Positions 15,481 to 22,364 are shown, counted from the stretch's first letter. The stretch is DNA of 22,455 bases from UBA3305 sp002373555 (GCA_946612455.1 CAMOER010000039.1:1-22455), one strand, 5' to 3'. A program made the numbers and translations. Notes: generated by a model from the letters alone, not told the origin.

Positions 15481-15580
15481 GCGTGTTGCCGCGTGCACCG
15501 CATCCGCCCGTACTGAGCTGCCGGATTCTCCGACCACGGCCCGGTACCGGGTGAGAACAGATTATATGGAGGTAATCAAA
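15481..15580 (+). promoter_or_regulatory. GC-rich rpsO leader, candidate S15 autoregulatory RNA
   Basis: CCCGTAC (15507-15513) can pair with GTACCGGG (15544-15551) with one bulged C, enclosing a small hairpin CGGA (15522-15525) / TCCG (15529-15532). CCCGGTACCGGG (15540-15551) is also a perfect palindrome. S15 is known to repress its own mRNA through structured leaders in several bacterial groups. That this leader does so is inference; the fold was drawn by hand. Confidence 0.45.
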
Positions 15581-15847
15581 ATGATTACAAAAGAGAAAAA
15601 GGCACAGATCATGGCCGAGTATGGCAGAACACCGAACGACACCGGTTCACCCGAGGTACAGATCGCGCTTCTTACCGAGCGCATCACCGAGCTCACCGAG
15701 CATCTGAAAGTACACCAGAAAGATCATCATTCCCGCAGAGGTCTGCTGATGCTGGTCGGTCAGAGAAGAGGTCTCCTGAGCTACCTGAAGGATAAGGATA
15801 TCGAGCGTTATCGTTCCCTTATCGCAAGACTTGGTCTGCGTAAATAA
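15581..15847 (+). CDS. rpsO: 30S ribosomal protein S15
   Basis: 88 residues, the standard length. S15 binds the central domain of 16S rRNA early in 30S assembly. Conserved stretches are G-S-P-E-V-Q-I-A-L-L-T-E-R-I, the K-D-H-H-S-R-R-G-L-L turn, V-G-Q-R-R-G-L-L-S-Y-L, and R-Y-R-S-L-I-A-R-L-G-L-R-K. The ATG at 15581 has GGAGGT (15568-15573) 7 nt upstream. A longer in-frame reading from 15440 would run through the promoter and was rejected. It is followed directly by a terminator and then pnp, a classic pairing. Confidence 0.98.
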   Translation: MITKEKKAQIMAEYGRTPNDTGSPEVQIALLTERITELTEHLKVHQKDHHSRRGLLMLVGQRRGLLSYLKDKDIERYRSLIARLGLRK

Positions 15848-15854
15848 GTTTGGC

Positions 15855-15880
15855 AAGGGTGGAGTGTTCTCCACCCTTTT
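15855..15880 (+). terminator. intrinsic terminator/attenuator between rpsO and pnp
   Basis: AAGGGTGGAG (15855-15864) pairs with CTCCACCCTT (15869-15878) around TGTT, followed by four T and a second T run at 15886-15890. The pnp start is about 50 nt downstream with no clear promoter between, so partial read-through into pnp is likely. Confidence 0.88.
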
Positions 15881-15927
15881 CGCAGTTTTTGGAAGAGAAC
15901 GGAAAAAGCAAAAGAAAGGAAAAAGAG

Positions 15928-18018
15928 ATGTACAAAAGCTATTCAATGGAACTGGCCGGACGTACGCTGACCGTTGATATCGGACGTGTCGGCGCACAGG
16001 CGAACGGAGCAGCTCTGATGCATTACGGCGATACCGTTGTGCTTGCTACCGCGACCGCATCCGACAAGCCCAGAGACGGAATCGACTTCTTCCCGCTCAG
16101 CGTGGACTATGAAGAGAAGATGTATTCCGTCGGAAAGATCCCCGGGGGATTCAACAAGAGAGAAGGAAAACCCAGTGAACATGCGATCCTCACTTCCCGT
16201 GTGATCGATCGGCCCATGCGCCCCCTGTTCCCGAAAGATTACAGAAATGATGTTACCCTGAACAATCTGGTCATGAGCGTGGATCCCGACTGTGCGCCCG
16301 AGACGCTGGCGATGCTCGGATCCTCCCTCGCGACTTCGATTTCCGATATTCCGTTTGACGGCCCCATCGCAGGCACTGTGATCGGCCTGATCGACGGAGA
16401 ATTCATCGTGAACCCGACGACCGACGAGAAGAACAGATCCGATCTCGCTCTGACCGTGGCTTCCACCCGTGAGAAGGTCATCATGATCGAAGCCGGTGCG
16501 AACCAGGTCGCGGAAGACGTGATGTTCGATGCGATCATGAAAGCGCATGAGGTCAACAAGGAGATCATCGCTTTCTTCGATCAGATCGTCGCGGAGTGCG
16601 GAAAGCCGAAGCATGATTATGTAAAATGCGTTGTCGATCCCGAACTCTGGGAAGACATGACGACATTCGTTCCCGCAGAGGAAATGGAAGCCGCTGTCTT
16701 TACGGATGTGAAGCAGGACCGTGATGCCAATATCAGAGCGATCCAGGATAAGCTCGAAGAACGCTACGAGGAATCCCATCCCGAGTGGAAGGAGCTTGTC
16801 GGCGAGGCCCTGTATCAGTACCAGAAGAAGACCGTACGCAAGATGATCCTGAAGGATCACAAGCGTCCCGACGGAAGAGCGATCAATGAGATCCGCCCGC
16901 TGGCTGCTGAGATCGATCTGCTGCCCAGAGCCCATGGTTCAGGCATGTTCACCAGAGGACAGACGCAGATCCTCAATGCCTGCACACTGGCACCGCTTTC
17001 CGCCGCGCAGAAGATCGACGGACTGGACGAGACCGTTACCAGCAAGAGATACATGCACCATTATAACTTCCCGTCATGGTCTGTCGGCGAGACCAAGCCC
17101 TCCAGAGGTCCGGGAAGAAGAGAGATCGGTCACGGCGCACTGGCTGAGAGAGCATTGCTCCCGGTCATCCCTGCCGTGGAGGATTTCCCTTATGCGATCC
17201 GTACCGTTTCCGAGACGATGGAATCCAACGGCTCCACTTCCCAGGCGAGCGTCTGCGCTTCCTGCCTGTCGCTGATGGCAGCCGGTGTTCCGATCTCCAC
17301 CATGGTCGCCGGCATCTCTGTCGGTCTTGTGACCGGCGAGACGGATGATGATTATCTGGTTCTTACCGATATCCAGGGCCTGGAGGATTTCTTCGGCGAT
17401 ATGGACTTCAAGGTAGCCGGCACCCACAAGGGCATCACTGCGATCCAGATGGATATCAAGATCCACGGACTGACGCCCGACATCATCCGGGAAGCACTGA
17501 CCAGGACCAGAGAAGCAAGACTGTACATCATGGACGAAGTCATGGCACCCGTCATTGCCGAGCCCAGAACTGAAGTCAGCAAATATGCGCCCAAGATCTG
17601 CCAGATCATCATTGATCCCGAGAAGATCGGCGATGTCATCGGCAAGCAGGGCAAGGTCATCAACAAGATCATTGAAGAGACCGGCGTGCAGATCGATATC
17701 GAAGAAGACGGCACTGTCAATGTCTGCGGCGTAGATCAGGACAAGATCGCCGAGGCGATCAAGACCATCGAAGCGATCGTCAATGACGTGGAGGTCGGTC
17801 AGGTCTTCACCGGCAAAGTCGTCCGCATTATGAACTTCGGTGCTTTTGTGGAGCTCTGCCCCGGCAAGGACGGCATGATTCATATTTCCAAGCTTTCGAA
17901 GAAGCGTGTGGCGAAGGTCGAAGATGTCGTCAAGATCGGTGACGTGGTCACGGTCAAGGTCATCGAAGTCGACCGCATGGGCAGGATCAATCTGGCCATG
18001 AACGAACTTGCCGACTGA
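15928..18018 (+). CDS. pnp: polyribonucleotide nucleotidyltransferase (PNPase)
   Basis: Phosphorolytic 3'-5' exoribonuclease acting in mRNA turnover. 696 residues with the ATG at 15928, supported by AAAGGA (15916-15921); the more upstream start at 15850 lies in the terminator. Two RNase PH cores are separated by the helical domain. The first has R-D-G-I-D-F-F-P-L and P-G-G-F-N-K-R-E-G-K-P-S-E. The second has R-P-D-G-R, F-T-R-G-Q-T-Q, G-P-G-R-R-E-I-G-H-G and the catalytic-region Q-M-D-I-K motif (D509, K511). The KH domain has I-G-K-Q-G-K (571-576). The S1 domain (about 624-692) contains F-G-A-F-V-E-L and D-G-M-I-H-I-S. The C-terminus ends just after S1, as in short Firmicutes PNPases. Confidence 0.98.
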   Translation: MYKSYSMELAGRTLTVDIGRVGAQANGAALMHYGDTVVLATATASDKPRDGIDFFPLSVDYEEKMYSVGKIPGGFNKREGKPSEHAILTSRVIDRPMRPLFPKDYRNDVTLNNLVMSVDPDCAPETLAMLGSSLATSISDIPFDGPIAGTVIGLIDGEFIVNPTTDEKNRSDLALTVASTREKVIMIEAGANQVAEDVMFDAIMKAHEVNKEIIAFFDQIVAECGKPKHDYVKCVVDPELWEDMTTFVPAEEMEAAVFTDVKQDRDANIRAIQDKLEERYEESHPEWKELVGEALYQYQKKTVRKMILKDHKRPDGRAINEIRPLAAEIDLLPRAHGSGMFTRGQTQILNACTLAPLSAAQKIDGLDETVTSKRYMHHYNFPSWSVGETKPSRGPGRREIGHGALAERALLPVIPAVEDFPYAIRTVSETMESNGSTSQASVCASCLSLMAAGVPISTMVAGISVGLVTGETDDDYLVLTDIQGLEDFFGDMDFKVAGTHKGITAIQMDIKIHGLTPDIIREALTRTREARLYIMDEVMAPVIAEPRTEVSKYAPKICQIIIDPEKIGDVIGKQGKVINKIIEETGVQIDIEEDGTVNVCGVDQDKIAEAIKTIEAIVNDVEVGQVFTGKVVRIMNFGAFVELCPGKDGMIHISKLSKKRVAKVEDVVKIGDVVTVKVIEVDRMGRINLAMNELAD

Positions 18019-18045
18019 TGTTCATCATAGGATTACAACAATTAC

Positions 18046-18074
18046 AGGATGTGCGTAATGCACATCCTTTTTTT
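18046..18074 (+). terminator. intrinsic terminator after pnp
   Basis: A 9-bp stem AGGATGTGC (18046-18054) / GCACATCCT (18060-18068) with loop GTAAT is followed by a T run to 18074. It marks the 3' end of the core cluster. Confidence 0.93.
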
Positions 18075-18128
18075 ATTCAGCCCAGGCTTTTAAAAATAAA
18101 GAATTTCTAAAAAATTATAAAGTTCGTG

Positions 18129-18157
18129 TTGATTCTTCATAAATTCCGTACTATAAT
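18129..18157 (+). promoter_or_regulatory. sigma-A promoter of the three-ORF/cstA operon
   Basis: -35 TTGATT (18129-18134), 17-bp spacer, perfect -10 TATAAT (18152-18157). Predicted start near 18164. The surrounding region (18075-18160) is AT-rich and otherwise empty. Confidence 0.85.
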
Positions 18158-18160
18158 TGC

Positions 18161-18188
18161 TCACTGTAAAGTGAAAAAGTGACACTTT
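18161..18188 (+). promoter_or_regulatory. operator-like cluster of AGTGA half sites at the transcription start
   Basis: Two adjacent dyads lie 3 nt past the -10 box. The first is TCACT-GTAA-AGTGA (18161-18174). The second is the 13-bp palindrome AAAGTGACACTTT (18176-18188). The heptamer AAAGTGA occurs twice directly (18168-18174 and 18176-18182). Position and symmetry suit a repressor site. The regulator is unknown. As RNA, AAAGTG (18168-18173) could also pair with CACTTT (18183-18188). Confidence 0.5.
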
Positions 18189-18199
18189 CGTGTAGTGTA

Positions 18200-18222
18200 G
18201 AAACCGTGGAACGTACGGTTTC
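18200..18222 (+). promoter_or_regulatory. 8-bp hairpin in the leader of the cstA operon
   Basis: GAAACCGT (18200-18207) pairs perfectly with ACGGTTTC (18215-18222) around a 7-nt loop GGAACGT. It lies about 23 nt before the first start codon, with no T tract. It could be an RNA stem affecting stability or translation, or a DNA-binding dyad. Confidence 0.5.
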
Positions 18223-18245
18223 GCTCTCTCATCAAGCAGGATACC

Positions 18246-18548
18246 ATGGAAATAGAATATTCGGATGCGCTTCTGGCCTACATGAAAAAACGGAAAAAGA
18301 ATCATGTCGTGATCGATGTCGCGACGAGCGATACATCGGATTTTGAGGTCGCGGAGATCTTCTTACGGCTCGCTTCCGATAAGGAGCTTCCTTATTTAAA
18401 AGAGAAGAAACGATTCCGGAGTGCCGTGACCGAAGTGGGAGAGGTGCTGCTGCCCCCGTACCGCCTTCATGTCGGGGCGCGGATCAGGCTCGATGTAAAG
18501 AACTGGATCCTGTTTCACAATATCACGGTGGAAGGGATCGAACTGTAG
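18246..18548 (+). CDS. hypothetical protein, possible cysteine-free IscA/HesB-like domain
   Basis: 100 residues, predicted soluble, no signal peptide or membrane segment. The opening I-E-Y-S-D-A-L-L-A-Y-M-K-K-R and the C-terminal pattern I-R-L-D-V-K-N-W-I-L-F-H-N-I-T-V-E-G-I resemble, from memory, the ends of small clostridial HesB/IscA-related proteins of the CC/Se-motif type. That family normally has a Cys-Cys (or selenocysteine) motif in the middle; this protein contains no cysteine at all, so metal or Fe-S chemistry is unlikely. The start follows AGCAGG, a weak Shine-Dalgarno match. It is the first gene of a four-gene unit ending in cstA, 11 nt before the next gene. Function unknown; the family link is a guess to test by profile search. 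Confidence 0.75.
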   Translation: MEIEYSDALLAYMKKRKKNHVVIDVATSDTSDFEVAEIFLRLASDKELPYLKEKKRFRSAVTEVGEVLLPPYRLHVGARIRLDVKNWILFHNITVEGIEL

Positions 18549-18559
18549 GAGGAAGTACA

Positions 18560-18940
18560 ATGAAGCTGTATGCGATGAACGGAGAGCCTTTTAAGGATGC
18601 GGAGCTGCTGGCCGAGCATGCCGCCGCCAGAGAGATCGGCATCCTGAAGCTGGGAGAGAAGAATCTTTTCTTCCGCGTCAGGCTGAGGACCTATTTTATA
18701 CCGTACACCGATATCGACAGAGCCTTCCGCAGAGTCTTTACCGTCCCGGCGAATGTCTGCTGCGGCAAGGGACAGATGGAGATGGAGAATCTCGTGATCT
18801 GTGATGCGGAAAAGGAGATCGCGCAGATCCAGCTGCCCGGCACAAAAGCAGCGAAGGAAGTGATCCGGGAACTTGGCGTGAGGGCGCCGCATATCAAGCT
18901 GAAAAAGCCTGCGGCAAAGGCACCGGAGACAGAAGCATGA
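18560..18940 (+). CDS. hypothetical protein with central Cys-Cys-Gly motif
   Basis: 126 residues, predicted cytoplasmic. I do not recognise a named family. The region L-G-E-K-N-L-F-F-R-V-R-L-R-T-Y-F-I-P-Y-T-D-I-D-R-A-F-R-R-V (about 31-59) looks like alternating beta strands of a small beta-rich domain, possibly PH-like. A motif V-C-C-G-K-G-Q-M-E-M-E-N-L-V-I-C (C67, C68, C81) and a helix G-T-K-A-A-K-E-V-I-R-E-L follow. The C-terminal 15 residues are Lys/Ala/Pro-rich and probably disordered. AGGAGG (18547-18552) overlaps the stop of the previous gene, and its own stop overlaps the next ATG, so expression is tightly coupled. Confidence 0.85.
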   Translation: MKLYAMNGEPFKDAELLAEHAAAREIGILKLGEKNLFFRVRLRTYFIPYTDIDRAFRRVFTVPANVCCGKGQMEMENLVICDAEKEIAQIQLPGTKAAKEVIRELGVRAPHIKLKKPAAKAPETEA

Positions 18941-19509
18941 TCACGCATATCGACAACCATCAGGATGCGCCGCTCATGATCCCGGGCCATGAGAAGGAAC
19001 CCGGGTATGAACTGCTGGAAAAGGTCCTCTTAAGCTACCGGCAGTACTACAATATCAATACCGAATCGCCGATGCCGCCGTTTGACGCGGAAGCGGTCTT
19101 TACGGTACATAACGAAGAATACATGCTTGTCCGGATCGCGAAATTTGCCGAGATGGATTCCTGCGAGTACGCGTTCTTTGCCGTCAGGGATCATCTGGAT
19201 TCCGCCGAAGCGGAAAGCCTGATCCGGACGGCCTGGGAGGAAGGGCTGCGAAGAGCTGACCCGAAGCCCAATCACAGAAACACGGATGTTGTCGTTTTCA
19301 TGATCTGCAATTCCATGGATGACGAAGTGAAGAAGATCGTGAAGAAGAACAACAGCCATGTGAGCTACCGCTTCAGCCTGTGGGGCTGGAGCAACCTGAA
19401 ACTGATTGCCTGTGAGACCGCGGGAGGAAAGCCTGCCACGAACCGCCATGGACAGACCCTTTCCGATCTCATTCGCGATATACAAAACAAAACGGAAAAG
19501 GAGAAATAA
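18937..19509 (+). CDS. hypothetical protein, possibly a DUF8052-like family member
   Basis: 190 residues, soluble, no signal peptide. The layout recalls a clostridial family annotated as DUF8052; this is from memory and unverified. It shows an N-terminal helix with Y-R-Q-Y-Y-N-I, F-D-A-E-A-V-F-T-V-H-N-E-E-Y-M-L-V (about 49-65), C-E-Y-A-F-F-A-V, a hydrophobic strand D-V-V-V-F-M-I-C followed by D-D-E-V-K-K-I-V-K-K-N, and a C-terminal strand F-S-L-W-G-W-S-N-L-K-L-I-A (146-158). The ATG overlaps the preceding stop (ATGA) with GGAG 8 nt upstream. Its stop lies 1 nt before the cstA ATG, and the cstA Shine-Dalgarno sequence is inside this gene. The tight link suggests a role tied to the transporter, perhaps accessory or regulatory, but no function is shown. 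Confidence 0.85.
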   Translation: MITHIDNHQDAPLMIPGHEKEPGYELLEKVLLSYRQYYNINTESPMPPFDAEAVFTVHNEEYMLVRIAKFAEMDSCEYAFFAVRDHLDSAEAESLIRTAWEEGLRRADPKPNHRNTDVVVFMICNSMDDEVKKIVKKNNSHVSYRFSLWGWSNLKLIACETAGGKPATNRHGQTLSDLIRDIQNKTEKEK

Positions 19510-19510
19510 A

Positions 19511-21238
19511 ATGACACCATTACTGATCATCGTGGCTGCCATCGCACTCCTGGTCATCGGTTATGTGACCTACGGCAGCTGGCTGGCAAAAGAATGGGGA
19601 GTGGATCCCTCACGTCCTACTCCCGCAAAGACAATGGAAGACGGTGTTGACTATGTCGCTGCAAAGCCTGCAGTCCTCATGGGCCATCACTTCTCGTCCA
19701 TCGCAGGCGCAGGCCCGATCAACGGACCGATCCAGGCGTCTGTCTTCGGATGGCTTCCTGTTTTCCTGTGGTGCGTATTGGGAGGCATTTTCTTTGGCGG
19801 TCTGCAGGACTTCGGTTCTCTGTTTGCTTCCATTCGTCATGAAGGAAAATCCGTTGGAGAGATCATCAAGGATACCATGGGCAAGAGAGCGCAGAAGCTG
19901 TTCATCATCTTTGCACTGCTCGTTCTGATCCTTGTTATCGCTTCCTTCGTAAACGTTGTTGCCGGTACCTTCATGACACCTGCAGATGCACCTGTTATGT
20001 TCGGTATCGTTGCGGACCCGATCGCGAACCAGACAACAGCCATGGTTTCCGTGCTGTTCATCGTCCTGGCTGTGATCTACGGCATGCTGACCAACCGCGG
20101 CGGCATGAAGACGCTGCCCGCGACCATCATCGGTCTTGTCGGCATCGTGCTTGCCCTGGTGATCGGACTGAACTTTGGTCTGGCCATGAGCCGTACCGCC
20201 TGGATCGTTCTGATCGGTATCTATATCGCCGTTGCTTCCCTGATCCCCGTCTGGATCATGCTGCAGCCCCGTGACTATCTGTCCAGCTTCCTGCTTTATG
20301 CGATGATGATCGTTGCCGTATTCGGTATCCTCTATGCGGCATTTTCCGGAAGCGCACAGTTCCAGCTGCCCGCATTCACCGGATGGACCACCGGCATCGG
20401 CCCGATGTTCCCGGCTCTGTTCATCACAGTCGCCTGCGGCGCCTGCTCCGGTTTCCACGCACTGATCTCCACCGGTACATCTTCCAAGCAGCTTGAGAAT
20501 GAAGCGCATGCGAAGGCGATCGGTTACGGCTCCATGCTGATCGAATCCGCCCTCGGCGTTATCTCTCTGATCGCTGTCGGTATGATCTCCACCGGTTACA
20601 ATGCCGATCTCGGAACACCTGCAAAGGCTTTCGCAGACGGTATCGCCGCCATGTATCACGGCAGCCCGCTCATTGCTGCGCTGCTGACACTGGCTGTTTC
20701 CGTATTCGCACTGACTTCCCTTGATACCGGTACACGTCTGTCCCGTTTCATGTTCGGCGAACTCTTCCTGAAGGAAGATGAAGCGACATGGAAGGATGCT
20801 TCCGGCATCCGCGCACTGCTTGCGCATCCGCTTGTCGGCACCGGCATCATGGTCGTCATCGGCTGTATCCTCGGCGGACTGTCCCTGTCCCAGATCTGGG
20901 CTCTGTTCGGCGCTGCCAACCAGCTGCTTGCCGGCGTTGCCCTCCTGGCTGTCTGCTGCTGGCTCGGTGAAGTCGGAAAGAACAACAAGATGTTCTACTT
21001 CCCGATGTGCTTCATGCTTGTAGCGACCCTGACGCAGCTCTGCAGAACGATCCTTGCGAAGTTCTCCGCGATCGGCGGTTATGCTGCTGCGCACGCAACG
21101 GCTGAAGAAATGGCTGCTGACCCGCTGTGGGGCCATTATTTCCAGCTTGTGTTTGCCGCTGCAATGGTCATCCTTGCTGTGATCCTTGTGATCGAAGCAA
21201 TCGGAACCTTCCAGAGACAGGCTGCAAGAAAGAAGTAA
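19511..21238 (+). CDS. cstA: CstA-family (carbon starvation) transporter
   Basis: 575-residue polytopic membrane protein. The start is set by AAAAGGAG (19496-19503), 7 nt upstream; an earlier in-frame start at 19406 falls within the previous gene. The CstA signature is clear: the first helix, then V-D-Y-V-A-A-K-P-A-V-L-M-G-H-H-F-S-S-I-A-G-A-G-P-I-N-G-P-I-Q-A, G-G-L-Q-D-F-G-S-L-F-A-S-I-R-H-E-G-K-S-V-G-E-I, the A-C-G-A-C-S-G-F-H-A-L-I-S-T-G-T-S-S-K-Q-L motif, and the L-D-T-G-T-R-L-S-R-F segment. More than a dozen hydrophobic helices are visible. Family members such as E. coli CstA and BtsT import pyruvate (and CstA has been linked to peptides). It is shorter than the ~700-residue enterobacterial forms, as is usual in clostridia. 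Substrate by inference: pyruvate or a related small acid. Confidence 0.95.
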   Translation: MTPLLIIVAAIALLVIGYVTYGSWLAKEWGVDPSRPTPAKTMEDGVDYVAAKPAVLMGHHFSSIAGAGPINGPIQASVFGWLPVFLWCVLGGIFFGGLQDFGSLFASIRHEGKSVGEIIKDTMGKRAQKLFIIFALLVLILVIASFVNVVAGTFMTPADAPVMFGIVADPIANQTTAMVSVLFIVLAVIYGMLTNRGGMKTLPATIIGLVGIVLALVIGLNFGLAMSRTAWIVLIGIYIAVASLIPVWIMLQPRDYLSSFLLYAMMIVAVFGILYAAFSGSAQFQLPAFTGWTTGIGPMFPALFITVACGACSGFHALISTGTSSKQLENEAHAKAIGYGSMLIESALGVISLIAVGMISTGYNADLGTPAKAFADGIAAMYHGSPLIAALLTLAVSVFALTSLDTGTRLSRFMFGELFLKEDEATWKDASGIRALLAHPLVGTGIMVVIGCILGGLSLSQIWALFGAANQLLAGVALLAVCCWLGEVGKNNKMFYFPMCFMLVATLTQLCRTILAKFSAIGGYAAAHATAEEMAADPLWGHYFQLVFAAAMVILAVILVIEAIGTFQRQAARKK

Positions 21239-21241
21239 TAA

Positions 21242-21266
21242 ATACTTCTTGTGTTTCACGAAGTAT
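21242..21266 (+). other. hairpin just after cstA, without T tract
   Basis: ATACTTC (21242-21248) pairs with GAAGTAT (21260-21266), and inside it GTG (21251-21253) pairs with CAC (21257-21259) around TTT, leaving a 2-nt bulge. It sits 3 nt after the stop and 15 nt before the terminator. It may protect the transcript 3' end. Confidence 0.5.
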
Positions 21267-21281
21267 GATAGTAAGATAGAG

Positions 21282-21310
21282 GGGCTGCGCCAGGCGCAGC
21301 CCTTTTATCT
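21282..21310 (+). terminator. intrinsic terminator after cstA
   Basis: A perfect 9-bp GC-rich stem GGGCTGCGC (21282-21290) / GCGCAGCCC (21294-21302) with loop CAG is followed by TTTTATCTTGT. The T run is short and interrupted, so some read-through into azlC is possible. No clear promoter was seen between it and azlC. Confidence 0.8.
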
Positions 21311-21333
21311 TGTCAATTACGGAGACGATCCAA

Positions 21334-22059
21334 ATGTCTGAAACTGTACTGAAAAAATCGGAATGGTATGTGCGGGGCCTGAAAGCCGGGATCCCGATCG
21401 GCCTCGGCTATTTTGCCGTTTCCTTTGCGCTCGGCATTACGGCGAAGCAGGCGGGCATGAGCGTACTGCAGTGCGGCGTCATGTCGGCGACGATGATGGC
21501 GTCAGCAGGCCAGTTCGCCGTGATCAATATGATCGCGACGGACGGCGGGATCGCGCTGACCATTCTTTCCACACTGATCATCAATCTGCGCTATCTCCTG
21601 ATGTCCACGGCGCTGTCGCAGAAGATCATGAATGATACGCCGATCGGGCACCGGCTCGGATCAGCCATGTTCATCACGGATGAGATGTTCGGCGTCGCGG
21701 CAACGACGGAGGGGAAGGTGTCGCCGTTCCTGATGTACGGTATGGCAAGCGCTTCGGAACCGGGCTGGGTGGCCGGGACGATGCTGGGCGCCGCTGTCGG
21801 AGCGATCCTTCCGGTGCGGATCGTCAATGCGCTTTCGGTGGCGCTTTACGGCATGTTCATGGCGGTCGTGATACCGTCGGCGCATAAAAATACACATCTG
21901 TTTCCGATCATCATCGTGTCGATGCTGCTCAGCACCGTCATGACTTACCTACCGGTCTTTTCCGGCATTTCATCCGGTATGCGGATCATTCTGCTTACCG
22001 TAGTCATTTCCGCAGCGGCCGCGCTGCTCTGGCCGGCCGGAGAGGAGGCAGAGGGATGA
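21334..22059 (+). CDS. azlC: AzlC-family transporter, large subunit of a branched-chain amino acid exporter
   Basis: 241 residues with the ATG at 21334 (GGAG at 21321-21324, 9 nt upstream). A TTG 24 nt earlier in frame lies in the terminator tail and was rejected. The AzlC pattern is clear: G-I-P-I-G-L-G-Y-F-A-V-S-F-A-L-G, S-A-T-M-M-A-S-A-G-Q-F-A, I-I-N-L-R-Y-L-L-M-S-T-A-L-S, and F-I-T-D-E-M-F-G-V, with several membrane helices. The family works with the small AzlD protein to export branched-chain amino acids, shown for Bacillus subtilis azlCD with azaleucine resistance. The gene overlaps azlD by ATGA, so the two subunits are translated in a coupled way. Confidence 0.93.
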   Translation: MSETVLKKSEWYVRGLKAGIPIGLGYFAVSFALGITAKQAGMSVLQCGVMSATMMASAGQFAVINMIATDGGIALTILSTLIINLRYLLMSTALSQKIMNDTPIGHRLGSAMFITDEMFGVAATTEGKVSPFLMYGMASASEPGWVAGTMLGAAVGAILPVRIVNALSVALYGMFMAVVIPSAHKNTHLFPIIIVSMLLSTVMTYLPVFSGISSGMRIILLTVVISAAAALLWPAGEEAEG

Positions 22060-22361
22060 ATGTGAATATCTGGCTTTATCTGCTTGCGGCGGCCCTGACC
22101 ATTTATGCGATCCGTGCTGTACCGATGACATTACTAAGGAAGGAACTGAAAAGCCCCTTCCTGCGCTCGTTCCTGTATTACGTTCCTTATGTGACGCTGT
22201 CGGTCATGACGTTCCCCGCGATCCTGACTGCAACAGGAGATATCCGTTCGGCAGCGGCCGGATTTGTCGCAGCGGTCGCGCTGGCATTCTTCGACGGAAA
22301 TCTGTTCCGCGTCGCGTGCGGTGCCTGCATCGCAGTCTATATTGTTGAAATGATCCTGTAA
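22056..22361 (+). CDS. azlD: AzlD-family transporter, small subunit
   Basis: 101 residues with three to four hydrophobic helices: an N-terminal helix, the A-I-R-A-V-P-M-T-L-L segment, F-L-R-S-F-L-Y-Y-V-P-Y-V-T-L-S-V-M-T-F-P-A-I-L, and a final helix. The R-x-x-P and Y-V-P-x-x-x-L patterns are typical for AzlD. GGAGG (22044-22048) lies 7 nt upstream of the ATG. It partners AzlC in amino acid export. The gene is directly followed by a strong terminator. Confidence 0.93.
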   Translation: MNVNIWLYLLAAALTIYAIRAVPMTLLRKELKSPFLRSFLYYVPYVTLSVMTFPAILTATGDIRSAAAGFVAAVALAFFDGNLFRVACGACIAVYIVEMIL

Positions 22362-22364
22362 GAT

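Noticed and set aside
15440..15580. N-terminal extension of S15 from an earlier start
   Set aside because: It overlaps the TTGACA promoter and leader. S15 is consistently about 88-89 residues, and GGAGGT precedes the ATG at 15581.
18161..18188. H-type RNA pseudoknot in the cstA-operon leader
   Set aside because: TCACT/AGTGA and AAAGTG/CACTTT can interleave, but the predicted transcription start falls within the first arm and one connecting loop would have zero length. DNA operator dyads explain the symmetry better.
18200..18222. CcpA catabolite-repression (cre) site at the leader hairpin
   Set aside because: The dyad centre and spacing do not match the cre consensus with its central CG; the symmetry is an 8-bp stem with a 7-nt loop.
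19610..21259. Long minus-strand frame opposite cstA
   Set aside because: Shadow of the well-supported cstA gene. The predicted product is His/Asp/Gln-rich with no family pattern.
21310..21333. TTG start for AzlC within the terminator tail
   Set aside because: It has no Shine-Dalgarno sequence. The ATG at 21334 has GGAG at a good distance.
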